DNA of 64,000 bases. It comes from Sporanaerobacter acetigenes DSM 13106 (GTDB taxonomy: Bacteria > Bacillota > Clostridia > Tissierellales > Sporanaerobacteraceae). Where the stretch lies: NCBI RefSeq assembly GCF_900130025.1, contig NZ_FQXR01000012.1:19458-83457 (forward strand). Reading direction: 5' to 3'. Of the stretch, positions 25,801 through 33,888 are shown in pieces. The notes under the pieces were generated by a model. That model was not told the origin of the DNA. It worked only from the letters and a program-made list of their open reading frames with translations, and did no database searches. Numbering within the stretch: position 1 is the first letter of the stretch; the number at the start of each line of letters is the position of its first letter. Position numbers and translations under genes: made by a program.

Positions 25801-27664
25801 GGATCTTAAGACCTTAGAAAAGCTATTTAATGATTCAAAGGTTTATATTGTAGTAGGTAGTGATGTATTATTAAATGCATCTTTTTATAAAAAAATTAGC
25901 TATATCCATGAGTTCCCTCATATAATTTTCAATAGGAAAAGCCATTTTTCAAGGAAAGATGATATTAAACTATTGGACAGTGAAATTAAAAAAATCAAAG
26001 GAGATGTAATTCAACTATCATTGTCTCCTCAGTATGAAGATATAAGTTCAACGCAAATAAGAAACAATATAGATTTAAACAGAGATATTTCCAAATTAAT
26101 TGATCCTTTGGCTCAAAAATATATATATAAATATGGTTTATATCTGAAGGAACCCCGATACAAATCTCTACTTCAAACTAAAACTATAGAAATAGAAATT
26201 ATAAATAATATTTCTCAAGACTTTCTTGAAAATTTTTTATATTTAAATGAAAGTTTTAGAGACAATCTAATTTTTAGTGATTCTTTAAATCTAAGGATAC
26301 TTCTAATTAGGAATACGGAAGATAATAAAATACTAGCTTTTTCAATATTTCATTGGATAAGAAATGGTTTCCTCTATGATGAATTCAAAAATAGAGATAT
26401 CACACAATATATAAGGTCAAATGCAAAGGGTCGAATTGTTGAAATAGATGGAGTTTATAGTTTAAATGATGATGACTATCTCTTAGAATTAATTTTAAAT
26501 GAAACTTTAGCTTTTTGTATACAAAAAGATTATAACTACTGTATATTTAAAAATGTTCTAACCCAAAAAACTTCACCATCCTTAGAAGAAAATTTAAAAT
26601 TGCTAGGATTTATAAAAACCCCTTATTCCTACAATGAAAATTCAATATTTGCTGTAGACATAAATAATCCTTGTACACTAAATTTAGATATTGAAAATAT
26701 TCTAAAAGAACCTTTTAAGAGTAACAAAAGGATAAAAAATGCTATCAATAAAACAAGAAAAAATTTAAAAAAAGCTCTATGCAATTTATTTCCTGGTGAA
26801 CTTCTATTGTCTTTTAATAAAGACATAGTATACAGCAAACTGGTTCAAAAAATATGTGATACAAACAATGTACCTGTGTTTCAAGAAGAAAACAAAATCC
26901 TAGGTCCCTATATGTGTGTACCTTTTGGGTCAATACTAAATGGTTGTATAATACCAAATACAGTAACTAAAACTATGCACACGGAAAAAATATTTCAACC
27001 CAATATAAAAGAATTCACCATTGGACATTATCCCTATTATTTAGGTTTAAGTGAACAAATAAAAATGCTTCATTCCTTTAATCGACCTTTAATTCTTGTG
27101 GATGATCTGCTCCATAAAGGATATAGGCTAAATGTTATAGAACCATTGATAGAACAAGCTAATATAGATATAGAAAAAATAATAGTTGGAATTCTTTCTG
27201 GCAGAGGAAAGGAAATAATGGGCATAAAAAACATTGATGTAGATTGTGCTTATTTTATACCAAATTTGAAATTATGGTTCAATGAAAGTTCTCAATATCC
27301 TTTTTTAGGTGGAGATATGGTAAAAAGAAATATGAAATTAGAAAGCAACTTACTTCCAAGCATAAACTTTATATTGCCTTATGTATCTCCAAGTTTTATT
27401 AAAAACACAACTAATGAAGCTATATATAATCTGTCTGAAATATCATTGTCAAATTCATTAAAGATATTAGAATCCATAGAAGAAGAATATCAAACAATAA
27501 ATGAAAAAGCATTAAGCCTAAAAAATTTAGGTGAAATATTGGAGTCTCCTAGATATCCTGATAGAGGAAAAGATATTAAATATGATATGACTCTAAAACC
27601 TTCTTTATATGTAAAAAACGATTTAGAAAATCTGAAAAGATTAGAAAACATTGTGAAAAGGTAG
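22823..27664 (+). CDS. Giant multidomain protein: HD, helical repeats, NadD-like, GNAT-like and PRTase-like regions
   Basis: This 1613-residue cytoplasmic protein has no signal peptide. Residues 170-260 resemble an HD phosphohydrolase, with H174, H179 and H213-D214 (LGHDIGKYG). Residues 390-900 look like HEAT/ARM-type helical repeats. Residues 914-1100 match NadD-like nucleotidyltransferases, with GTFDP at 922-926, H931, VVGSDVLLN and ISSTQIR near 1074. Residues 1110-1260 resemble a GNAT fold. Near 1420-1480, ILVDDLLHKG (D1427, D1428) resembles the PRPP-binding loop of phosphoribosyltransferases. The domain set suggests nucleotide or NAD-like cofactor handling, perhaps salvage or repair. The start overlaps the sdaAA stop, and the next gene begins nine bases after its stop. 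Similar hypothetical or cytidyltransferase-related proteins occur in Clostridia, but no function is known to me. Confidence 0.8.
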   Translation: MTNLSFYEIHSNITENLQNDMNIQNKSSIIKYLNTDKFKTNLNNILIQKNFSPNALIHILIDYFNEYSNMTENEWLKYIYEWILSKSFPEKNSKSFNKKLDSLVYIYINLLNTFSKFEISSNLNCFLYKYPITFLTKEEELSIKNKDEYLKFKNLYKSNYLFELMKLDMFLTGHNTLEHVAGVNYLSLYIGRQLKKLGVPIDLGIVTGSSLGHDIGKYGVRENELDRVPYLHYFYTEYWFKKYDMQSIGHIATNHSTWDLELENLPIESLILIYCDFRVKNKKVDDEYQMNIFSLDEAFHIILNKLDNLDEKKEKRYKKVYSKLKDFESFIINLGINVDINVESNSSKEVIRKSYPLMRNREVVENIKYFSIEHNIFLMNKFMDDISFNNILEAARSEYNWRKLSVYLQMFREYSTYLTQKQKLTTINFLYDLLLHKEEDIRKEAAEIIGLLISIYDEEYRKEVPENINLSQSKINSIDLFNNCLHLLLYPNHKIAESQGEWLYNIKTIIHSLFINCKKDKYNDYANVLLGFYKNYYMLPDIAQFYLLQTVKYIPISNLNPELSREISSFVLYLANSSNSEIRLGALDIIVDLLPSLNINSTFNKSLKRLLLESNKPSQYPAENYLKHILAEKLDLDNDTKQKYKNFYVKDEENISEIFLKNLKTATKWMNKKINIDILYYQVLKSPETTGLHTAMHFCNLLKVSAVERVRNYAGETLLKIMPVLSLDQKNDVAIELLRALEMQSYQFTKYIPDYLGQLILYLHPGELDEIIDDFEEKIKTSNVQVTFLILKTIGIAIKHYPEYKIRFNESTDKYEKRLIRMLGILLIEMANFDDEVKTEAFRVIGVDVFGSKILSLKEKHSIFQIISKKILTLLPKREENELLFLNNSSALNHIYRFIADYEFHYGKININSKNKIAFFPGTFDPFSLSHKEIAIEIRNLGFEVYLAVDEFSWSKRTQPHTFRKNIMNMSIANEIDIYPFPSETPINLSNREDLKTLEKLFNDSKVYIVVGSDVLLNASFYKKISYIHEFPHIIFNRKSHFSRKDDIKLLDSEIKKIKGDVIQLSLSPQYEDISSTQIRNNIDLNRDISKLIDPLAQKYIYKYGLYLKEPRYKSLLQTKTIEIEIINNISQDFLENFLYLNESFRDNLIFSDSLNLRILLIRNTEDNKILAFSIFHWIRNGFLYDEFKNRDITQYIRSNAKGRIVEIDGVYSLNDDDYLLELILNETLAFCIQKDYNYCIFKNVLTQKTSPSLEENLKLLGFIKTPYSYNENSIFAVDINNPCTLNLDIENILKEPFKSNKRIKNAINKTRKNLKKALCNLFPGELLLSFNKDIVYSKLVQKICDTNNVPVFQEENKILGPYMCVPFGSILNGCIIPNTVTKTMHTEKIFQPNIKEFTIGHYPYYLGLSEQIKMLHSFNRPLILVDDLLHKGYRLNVIEPLIEQANIDIEKIIVGILSGRGKEIMGIKNIDVDCAYFIPNLKLWFNESSQYPFLGGDMVKRNMKLESNLLPSINFILPYVSPSFIKNTTNEAIYNLSEISLSNSLKILESIEEEYQTINEKALSLKNLGEILESPRYPDRGKDIKYDMTLKPSLYVKNDLENLKRLENIVKR

Positions 27665-27673
27665 GGGTTGAAA

Positions 27674-28921
27674 ATGTTTAAATACTATAAATATAAAGAT
27701 AAATATTTGTTTTCTACAAATGAATATGAAAATATGAAAATAGTAGGAGAAGATGAGATAAAAAATTCTGATAAAACTATATATTTTTTGGATAAATTTA
27801 ATCCTCTATATTCCAGGAGTTCATTTTCAATATCTCATCCTTCACTATTATTTTTAAAAAAGGAAGATTTAAATTTTTTAAGAAAAAATGAATTAGAAGA
27901 AGCAAACGTTCCTCAATGGTTAATGGATAAAATAAATAAAAGAAATATTAGAGCAGTAAATACCATGTACCCAAATTGGGAAAAACTACTTTTTGAAGAA
28001 ACTAAAGATAAATGGAAACTAAATCTCTTAGCTTTGGGAGATGTAGGTGGAACCTTACTTATAGGTTTGAGACTTCTAGGCAGTAAATATATTGATGAAA
28101 TAGGCATATATGATAGACATTTAGATAGAATGAAAAGATGGGAATATGAATTAAACCAAGTAAGAGCACCATTTACAGATGAAGAATATCCAAAAATAAA
28201 AGGAATAGATGTAGACGAACTGTTTGACTGCGACATGTTTATATTTTGTGCGTCTAGTGGAGTTCCAAAACTAGATAGCAATGTAAGAGATGTACGAATG
28301 GCTCAATTTGATGGAAACGCCAAAATAATAAAAGAATATGCTAGAATGGCAAGAAATAAAAATTTCGATGGTATATTTGCTGTTGTTTCAGATCCAGTAG
28401 ATTTATTGTGTAAAGTAGCGTTTTTAGAAAGCAATACCAATGACAAGGGTGTTTTAGATTTTTGTGGAATCCCTTCTGACAAAATCATTGGATATGGACT
28501 AGGGGTCATGAATGCTAGGGCCAGCTTTTATGCTGAAGGAAACCCCAGAGCTTCTCATTTTTTAAAAGAAGGCAGAGTATATGGCCCTCATGGAGAGGGG
28601 CTTGTAGTTGCAGACAGTATTTATAATTATGATGAAGAAATATCTATGTGGCTTACAGAAAAAGCCAAAACAGCTAATTTAGAAATCAGAAACTTTGGAT
28701 ATAAACCATATATTGCACCAAGTCTTTCTTCTGGAAGCCTATCTATTTTATCTACCTTACAAGGTAATTGGTTATACGGTTCTACTTATATGGGTGGTGT
28801 ATATATGGGCAGCAAGTTTAGACTTAATAAAACTGGAATTGAAATAGAAAGATTAAAATTGCCTTATAGCTTATATAAAAGAATTGAAAATACCTATGAA
28901 AAGCTAGGTGATTTGGTATGA
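27674..28921 (+). CDS. Lactate/malate dehydrogenase-like NAD-binding protein
   Basis: From ATG 27674 (AGGGG six to seven bases upstream) the protein has 415 residues. The first 115 residues match no family I recognise. A Rossmann-type LALGDVGGTLLIGLRLLG follows. It is succeeded by FAVVSDPVDLLCKVAF, IIGYGLGVMNARASF and GPHGEGLVVADS, which line up with NPVD, the active-site helix and the catalytic-histidine loop of the LDH/MDH family. In this by-eye alignment the aspartate that partners the histidine reads as methionine, while the arginine is kept. It overlaps the next gene by four bases. The protein may bind NAD(H) and a keto- or hydroxy-acid, but a classical dehydrogenase activity is uncertain. 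Confidence 0.75.
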   Translation: MFKYYKYKDKYLFSTNEYENMKIVGEDEIKNSDKTIYFLDKFNPLYSRSSFSISHPSLLFLKKEDLNFLRKNELEEANVPQWLMDKINKRNIRAVNTMYPNWEKLLFEETKDKWKLNLLALGDVGGTLLIGLRLLGSKYIDEIGIYDRHLDRMKRWEYELNQVRAPFTDEEYPKIKGIDVDELFDCDMFIFCASSGVPKLDSNVRDVRMAQFDGNAKIIKEYARMARNKNFDGIFAVVSDPVDLLCKVAFLESNTNDKGVLDFCGIPSDKIIGYGLGVMNARASFYAEGNPRASHFLKEGRVYGPHGEGLVVADSIYNYDEEISMWLTEKAKTANLEIRNFGYKPYIAPSLSSGSLSILSTLQGNWLYGSTYMGGVYMGSKFRLNKTGIEIERLKLPYSLYKRIENTYEKLGDLV

Positions 28922-29967
28922 AAAATTTAGTCTTAGTACTTCCTGAAACTCCATCGGATATGCTAAAAAAAATGATCGAAGCTACTATAGGAAAAAGGAA
29001 TATTACAATTGTCAAAGATGAAATAGATTTGCCTGATTTGTCAAATTGTAAAATTGTATTTGCAGTAGAGCTAAATAAAATAGGCTTTAGCAACAATTTA
29101 GCAAATATATTTGAAAAGCTATACAATAAAGGTTCAAATTCTCTAAAGGAAAGTGATGGAATACTTCTTATACATAGCGAAGATGAGCTTTTAACAAAAT
29201 CTGCTGCCCAGTCAATAATATTTCATGCCAATAGACTGGGCTGTCGATTTATAGGAAGACCTCTAGTAGAAGCTACAGGCAATCTAAATAATTTTTATCC
29301 CATGTTAAAAGTATATGAAAAACCATTGGAAGATATATGTTTGAATTCATGTGAAGAATTAGGCATGAGATTTCTAAATGACCAAATAGAAAATATTTCT
29401 CATCCTAAAATATTGATTCTTCATTCTAGCAATAGGCAAACTTCAAATTCCTTGACTTTATGGGATATTGTTAAGAAAAATTTAATCAACTGTGATATAA
29501 AAGAAGTCCATATTGAAAATGGTACCATTACCGATTGCAAAGGATGTCCTTATAAGACATGTAAACACTATGGAAAGCAAACAAGTTGCTTTTATGGAGG
29601 ATTTGTTGTTGAAGAAATCTACCCGGCTATATTAGAAACAGATAGTATTCTATTTATCTGTCCAAACTACAATGATTCTATTTCAGCAAATATGATGGCC
29701 GTCATAAATAGAATGACTGCTTTATTTAGAAAAACTAAATTTTATGATAAGACATTGTTTTCTATAATTGTCTCTGGATATTCAGGTAGTGATATACTTG
29801 CCAAACAGCTTATAAGCAGTCTAAATATTAATAAAACATTTAGACTGCCACCATACTTTTCCCTCATGGCTACGGCCAATGATAGAGGAACTATAAAAAA
29901 TGTACCACATATCAAAGAAAAGGCAAAAAAGTTTGCAGAAAATATAATATATGAAACTAAAAAATAA
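28918..29967 (+). CDS. Flavodoxin/NADPH-dependent FMN reductase-like protein with extra N-terminal domain
   Basis: The 349-residue protein has an N-terminal alpha/beta domain of about 160 residues with no family I recognise. From residue about 162 a flavodoxin-like fold follows: KILILHSSNRQTSNS is the FMN-phosphate loop, and FICPNYNDSISANMMAVINR matches the second FMN contact of NADPH-dependent FMN reductases. Between them, CKGCPYKTCKHYGKQTSC carries four closely spaced cysteines, as in iron-sulfur flavoproteins of anaerobes. The start overlaps the preceding stop (ATGA), so it is the last gene of the five-gene operon and probably supplies or accepts electrons. The stop lies two bases from the convergent MATE gene end. 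Confidence 0.75.
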   Translation: MKNLVLVLPETPSDMLKKMIEATIGKRNITIVKDEIDLPDLSNCKIVFAVELNKIGFSNNLANIFEKLYNKGSNSLKESDGILLIHSEDELLTKSAAQSIIFHANRLGCRFIGRPLVEATGNLNNFYPMLKVYEKPLEDICLNSCEELGMRFLNDQIENISHPKILILHSSNRQTSNSLTLWDIVKKNLINCDIKEVHIENGTITDCKGCPYKTCKHYGKQTSCFYGGFVVEEIYPAILETDSILFICPNYNDSISANMMAVINRMTALFRKTKFYDKTLFSIIVSGYSGSDILAKQLISSLNINKTFRLPPYFSLMATANDRGTIKNVPHIKEKAKKFAENIIYETKK

Positions 29968-29969
29968 TA

Positions 29970-31346
29970 TTATCTTATACTTATATACTTCCACTTTCCT
30001 GTCCTAAATCTAATATAAATAACTACCCACCTTGCAAACTGGTCAACAAACATAGCAATCCAAGCCCCTATTAGACCCATTTCCAAAACATTTACAAACA
30101 AATAAGCAAATAATACCCTTAAAACTAGTACTCCAATAAAAGTAGCTACAAGAGTCCAAACCGTATCTCCCGCACCTCTAAGCCCACCAGCTATAATTAA
30201 TTGTGAAGACTGAAAAGGTTGAACAAAAGCAATGACCTTTAATATAGTTGAAGCACTTTTTATTATTTCAGGATCTTGAGTATATAAACTTACAATTTGG
30301 GCACCAAAAAAGAAAAATACTATTGCCATTGTTGTTGAAATAATAGAACCTATCTTTCTGGATTCTTTGATATAATTTTCAGCTTCATCCAATTCATTGG
30401 CCCCAAGGCTTTTTCCTACCAATGAAGAAGCTGCTATACCAAAAGCCTGACCAGGAGTAAAAGATAATCCGAGTATATTTAAGCATATTTGATGAGTAGC
30501 AAAAGCGACAGTTCCAAGTGAAGCAACCATCTTTACAAACAAAAGTACTCCTACTCTGAAAGCTACTTGTTCCAGTGAGGCTGGAACACCTATTTTTATA
30601 AGATTATAAATTATATTTTTATCGTATTTAAAGTGGTTTTTTAAATTAACTTTTACAGCACTGTCATTTTTCAATATATATCTACCAAGAAAAATGCTAG
30701 CTATAATATGGGATAAACAAGTAGAAATTCCAGCACCAGTAACCCCTAATTTAGGAAATCCTAAAAGTCCATATATAAGAAGTGCATTTCCTATGACATT
30801 TATCATATTTACTTTTAAATTTATTTTCATAGGAGTTTTAGTATCTCCAGCTCCCCTTAACACTGCGGATATTGAAAGATTAAAAGCTTGAAATATAAAT
30901 CCAATCATTATTACTTTAAAATAATTGTGACCAACTTGTATTGCATCCTGTTCAGCCCCCAAAAATCCCATTATATTTTCTGTAAAAAGCATTCCCAATA
31001 TAAATAGTGGTATCACCAACAAAACTAAATTTAATAATACTACATGCCTAATTACAGTTTCAATTCTATCGTATTTTTTAGAGCCGACATACCTAGCTAC
31101 CATAGCAGTACCGCCTACGTTTAGAGCTTGCACAAGGGACAATCCTATAAACAGTGGTTGATTAGTAATTCCAACTGCTGCAATAGATGCAGCTGCTATT
31201 TGAGGATTTTTTATCCTACCTAGCATCATCATATCAATCATACCAAAAAGTGTCCCCAAGAAGAGTTCAACCAATACAGGCAAAGCTATTTCTAATACAT
31301 CGTTTTTAGTTTTTTTAACTTGATTTTTCCCATCACAGTCTTCCAT
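29970..31346 (-). CDS. MATE family efflux transporter
   Basis: This 458-residue membrane protein has twelve predicted helices in two homologous halves. Both halves carry the FQA or FQS and RGAGDT motifs typical of NorM/DinF-type MATE transporters (SAVLRGAGDTKTP and AGGLRGAGDTVWT). It would export cationic drugs or metabolites using a sodium or proton gradient. The ATG at 31346 is preferred because AGAGGTGG precedes it. An in-frame GTG three codons upstream lies inside that site. The 3' end is two bases from the convergent operon, with no obvious terminator between. The substrate cannot be predicted. Confidence 0.9.
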   Translation of the reverse strand: MEDCDGKNQVKKTKNDVLEIALPVLVELFLGTLFGMIDMMMLGRIKNPQIAAASIAAVGITNQPLFIGLSLVQALNVGGTAMVARYVGSKKYDRIETVIRHVVLLNLVLLVIPLFILGMLFTENIMGFLGAEQDAIQVGHNYFKVIMIGFIFQAFNLSISAVLRGAGDTKTPMKINLKVNMINVIGNALLIYGLLGFPKLGVTGAGISTCLSHIIASIFLGRYILKNDSAVKVNLKNHFKYDKNIIYNLIKIGVPASLEQVAFRVGVLLFVKMVASLGTVAFATHQICLNILGLSFTPGQAFGIAASSLVGKSLGANELDEAENYIKESRKIGSIISTTMAIVFFFFGAQIVSLYTQDPEIIKSASTILKVIAFVQPFQSSQLIIAGGLRGAGDTVWTLVATFIGVLVLRVLFAYLFVNVLEMGLIGAWIAMFVDQFARWVVIYIRFRTGKWKYISIR

Positions 31347-31402
31347 AAATACCACCTCTTTAAAATTTCGATACCCTAAATATTATATCATATTTTTTAA
31401 AA

Positions 31403-31440
31403 AATAAAAGAAGGCTAAAAAACTTTAGTCTTCTTTTATT
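31403..31440 (-). terminator. Terminator of the Nfn-type operon
   Basis: AATAAAAGAAG and CTAAA arms pair with TTTAG and CTTCTTTTATT across one mismatch and a short loop. It lies between the flavoprotein operon and the MATE gene, both on the minus strand. Confidence 0.75.
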
Positions 31441-31458
31441 GTCAAAATTTATGACTTA

Positions 31459-32838
31459 CTATTTGTTTATATATTCATCTATAGCAGCTGCAGCTTCTTT
31501 TCCTGCACCCATAGCTAAGATAACAGTAGCTGCACCAGTAACTGCATCTCCTCCGGCAAAAACACCTTCTCTTGATGTCCTTCCAGATTCATCTGCTACT
31601 ATACATCTTCTTTTATCTACTTCAAGACCTTTAGTTGTTGAAGGAATAAGTGGATTAGGTGATGTTCCAAGAGCCATTATGACAGTGTCTACTTCAAATT
31701 CAAATTCGGATCCTTCAATAGGTTCTGGTCTCCTTCTTCCAGATTTGTCAGGCTCGCCAAGTTCCATTCTTACACATTTAATCCCTTTTACCCATCCTTT
31801 TTCATCTCCAACTATTTCTATAGGATTGGTAAGAAGTTCAAAGTTTATTCCTTCTTCTTTTGCATGATGTACTTCTTCTGCCCTCGCTGGAAGTTCTTCT
31901 TCTGATCTCCTATATACTATCCATACTTCTGCTCCAAGTCTTTTTGCTGTCCTTGCAGCATCCATTGCGACATTTCCTCCGCCTACTACTGCAACTTTTT
32001 TACCAACTTTTATTGGTGTATCATATTCATCTTTAAAGGCCTTCATGAGATTGTTTCTAGTAAGGAATTCATTTGCAGAAAATACTCCGTTGTAATTTTC
32101 TCCAGGTATTCCCATGAACTTAGGAAGTCCAGCTCCGGACCCTATAAATACTGCATCATAATTGCCTTTTTCAAATAAATCATCTATTGTAATAGTTCTT
32201 CCTACTATTACATTTGTTTCTATTTTTACTCCTAGTTTCTTTAGATTTTCTATTTCATGTTTGACAACGGTATCTTTAGGAAGTCTAAATTCAGGAATTC
32301 CATATACTAATACTCCGCCTGGTTTATGAAGTGCTTCATAAATGGTTACATCATAGCCTTCTTTTGCTAAATCCCCAGCACAGGTAATTCCCGCAGGACC
32401 TGAACCTATGACCGCTACTTTGTGTCCATTTTTTTCTTTAGCTGTTGCTACTTCAATATTGTGCTCTCTTGCCCAGTCTGCAGCAAATCTTTCAAGTTTT
32501 CCTATAGCTACAGCATCTCCTTTGTTTCCAAGTACACATTTAGACTCACATTGTGATTCCTGTGGACATACCCTTCCACAAACTGCAGGAAGTGCAGTAT
32601 ATTTTGCAAGTACTTTAGCAGCTTCAGCAAAATTTCCTTCAGCAATTTCATGAATGAATTCTGGAATATTTACTGATACAGGACATTTTGTCATGCATTG
32701 AGGGTTTTTACAATTTAAGCATCTCTTTGCCTCTGCTACGGCTTCTTCTTCTGTATATCCAAGACAAACTTCCTTAAAATTGTGACTTCTAACTTTAGGT
32801 GCTTGCTCCGCAATAGGTGTTCTCTTAAATCTATCCAT
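31459..32838 (-). CDS. nfnB: FAD-dependent oxidoreductase, NfnB / glutamate synthase small-subunit type
   Basis: The 459-residue protein has an N-terminal double [4Fe-4S] module (CLNCKNPQCMTKCPVSVNIPEF, then CGRVCPQESQCESKC). Two dinucleotide-binding motifs follow: GSGPAGITCAGDLA for FAD and VGGGNVAMDAARTA for NAD(P)H. This layout is shared by GltD-like glutamate synthase small subunits and by NfnB/SudA. The adjacent gene encodes a ferredoxin-NADP reductase-like NfnA/SudB subunit, overlapping by one base. The pair is therefore best read as an electron-bifurcating NADH-dependent ferredoxin:NADP oxidoreductase, common in anaerobes. Sulfide dehydrogenase activity is the alternative. No glutamate synthase large subunit is present. 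Confidence 0.85.
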   Translation of the reverse strand: MDRFKRTPIAEQAPKVRSHNFKEVCLGYTEEEAVAEAKRCLNCKNPQCMTKCPVSVNIPEFIHEIAEGNFAEAAKVLAKYTALPAVCGRVCPQESQCESKCVLGNKGDAVAIGKLERFAADWAREHNIEVATAKEKNGHKVAVIGSGPAGITCAGDLAKEGYDVTIYEALHKPGGVLVYGIPEFRLPKDTVVKHEIENLKKLGVKIETNVIVGRTITIDDLFEKGNYDAVFIGSGAGLPKFMGIPGENYNGVFSANEFLTRNNLMKAFKDEYDTPIKVGKKVAVVGGGNVAMDAARTAKRLGAEVWIVYRRSEEELPARAEEVHHAKEEGINFELLTNPIEIVGDEKGWVKGIKCVRMELGEPDKSGRRRPEPIEGSEFEFEVDTVIMALGTSPNPLIPSTTKGLEVDKRRCIVADESGRTSREGVFAGGDAVTGAATVILAMGAGKEAAAAIDEYINK

Positions 32839-33707
32839 TATTTAGCACCTCCTTGTTGACATTTACAAACATGTTGTCCACCTTTCTCTGATTCTTCAGA
32901 TTTATATTGAGTTTGTCTTCTAAGTGCTTCATCAAAATTTACAAGATGACCATCAAATTCAGGTCCATCTACACAAGCAAATTTTGTTTCGTTTCCAACA
33001 GACACTCTACATGCTCCGCACATTCCAGTACCATCTACCATGATTGGGTTAAGACTTACAATAGTCTTAATTCCAAGTTCTTTAGTCAATTTACATACAA
33101 ATTTCATCATTATCATAGGTCCTATACAAACAATAAAATCGTATTTTTTACCTTGATTTTTCACAAGATCTTCAATTAAATTAGTCACCATACCTTTGAA
33201 TCCATAGCTTCCATCATCTGTTGCAACATAAAGATTTCCTGCTACTTTGCTCATCTTTTCTTCAAGAATGACTAATTCCTTAGTTTTAGCACCTATAATT
33301 ACATCTACATCTATTCCTCTTTCATGGAACCATCTAGCTTGAGGATATACTGGAGCAGTACCAACTCCTCCTGCTACAAATAAAACTTTTTTCTTCTTTA
33401 GTTCATTTAGGTCTTCATTTACATATTCCGAAGGTTGTCCCAATGGTCCTACAAAATCTTCAAAATAATCTCCTACATTGTATTCTGCCATTTTCTTTGT
33501 TGAACAGCCTGTAGATTGAACAACAATAGTTACAGTTCCTTTTTCCGTATCATAATCACATATAGTCAAAGGAACCCTTTCTCCTTTTTCGTCAGCTATT
33601 ACTATTACGAACTGACCTGGCTGTGCTGATTGTGCTACCCTAGGAGCCAAAATATCCATCGAAAAAATATTTGGTGCTAGATTCTTTTTGTCTACAATTT
33701 TATACAA
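32838..33707 (-). CDS. nfnA: Sulfide/dihydroorotate dehydrogenase-type flavoprotein, NfnA subunit
   Basis: This 289-residue protein is homologous to PyrK-type ferredoxin-NADP reductase subunits. It has an FAD-binding RxxS/T-type region (ERVPLTICDYD), an NAD-binding FVAGGVGTAPVYPQ motif and a C-terminal [2Fe-2S] site in GTGMCGACRVSVGNETKFACVDG. A further CKCQ lies at the extreme end. The start is TTG at 33707 after GGGAGGG. It is the first gene of the two-gene operon with NfnB and would form the NADH-binding half of the bifurcating complex. The pair connects NADPH supply to ferredoxin in the cytoplasm. Confidence 0.87.
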   Translation of the reverse strand: MYKIVDKKNLAPNIFSMDILAPRVAQSAQPGQFVIVIADEKGERVPLTICDYDTEKGTVTIVVQSTGCSTKKMAEYNVGDYFEDFVGPLGQPSEYVNEDLNELKKKKVLFVAGGVGTAPVYPQARWFHERGIDVDVIIGAKTKELVILEEKMSKVAGNLYVATDDGSYGFKGMVTNLIEDLVKNQGKKYDFIVCIGPMIMMKFVCKLTKELGIKTIVSLNPIMVDGTGMCGACRVSVGNETKFACVDGPEFDGHLVNFDEALRRQTQYKSEESEKGGQHVCKCQQGGAK

Positions 33708-33888
33708 TTGTCACCCTCCCTTATTTGTTAACACAAATATTATTATAACATTTTATACATTAAATTAATGACTATTCATAAACTAAAATACGACTATTTT
33801 CTACAGCACGTGACATATCCACACAAGGTTAATTTTATCATAATTTATTTACTTGTTCAATGACTTTTACAATTACATTTTTTTGAAA

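Noticed and set aside
33708..33760. TTGTGTTAACAAA resembling a Rex operator upstream of nfnA
   Set aside because: Only one half-site fits the TTGTTAA-N4-TTAACAA pattern. The other half does not match.
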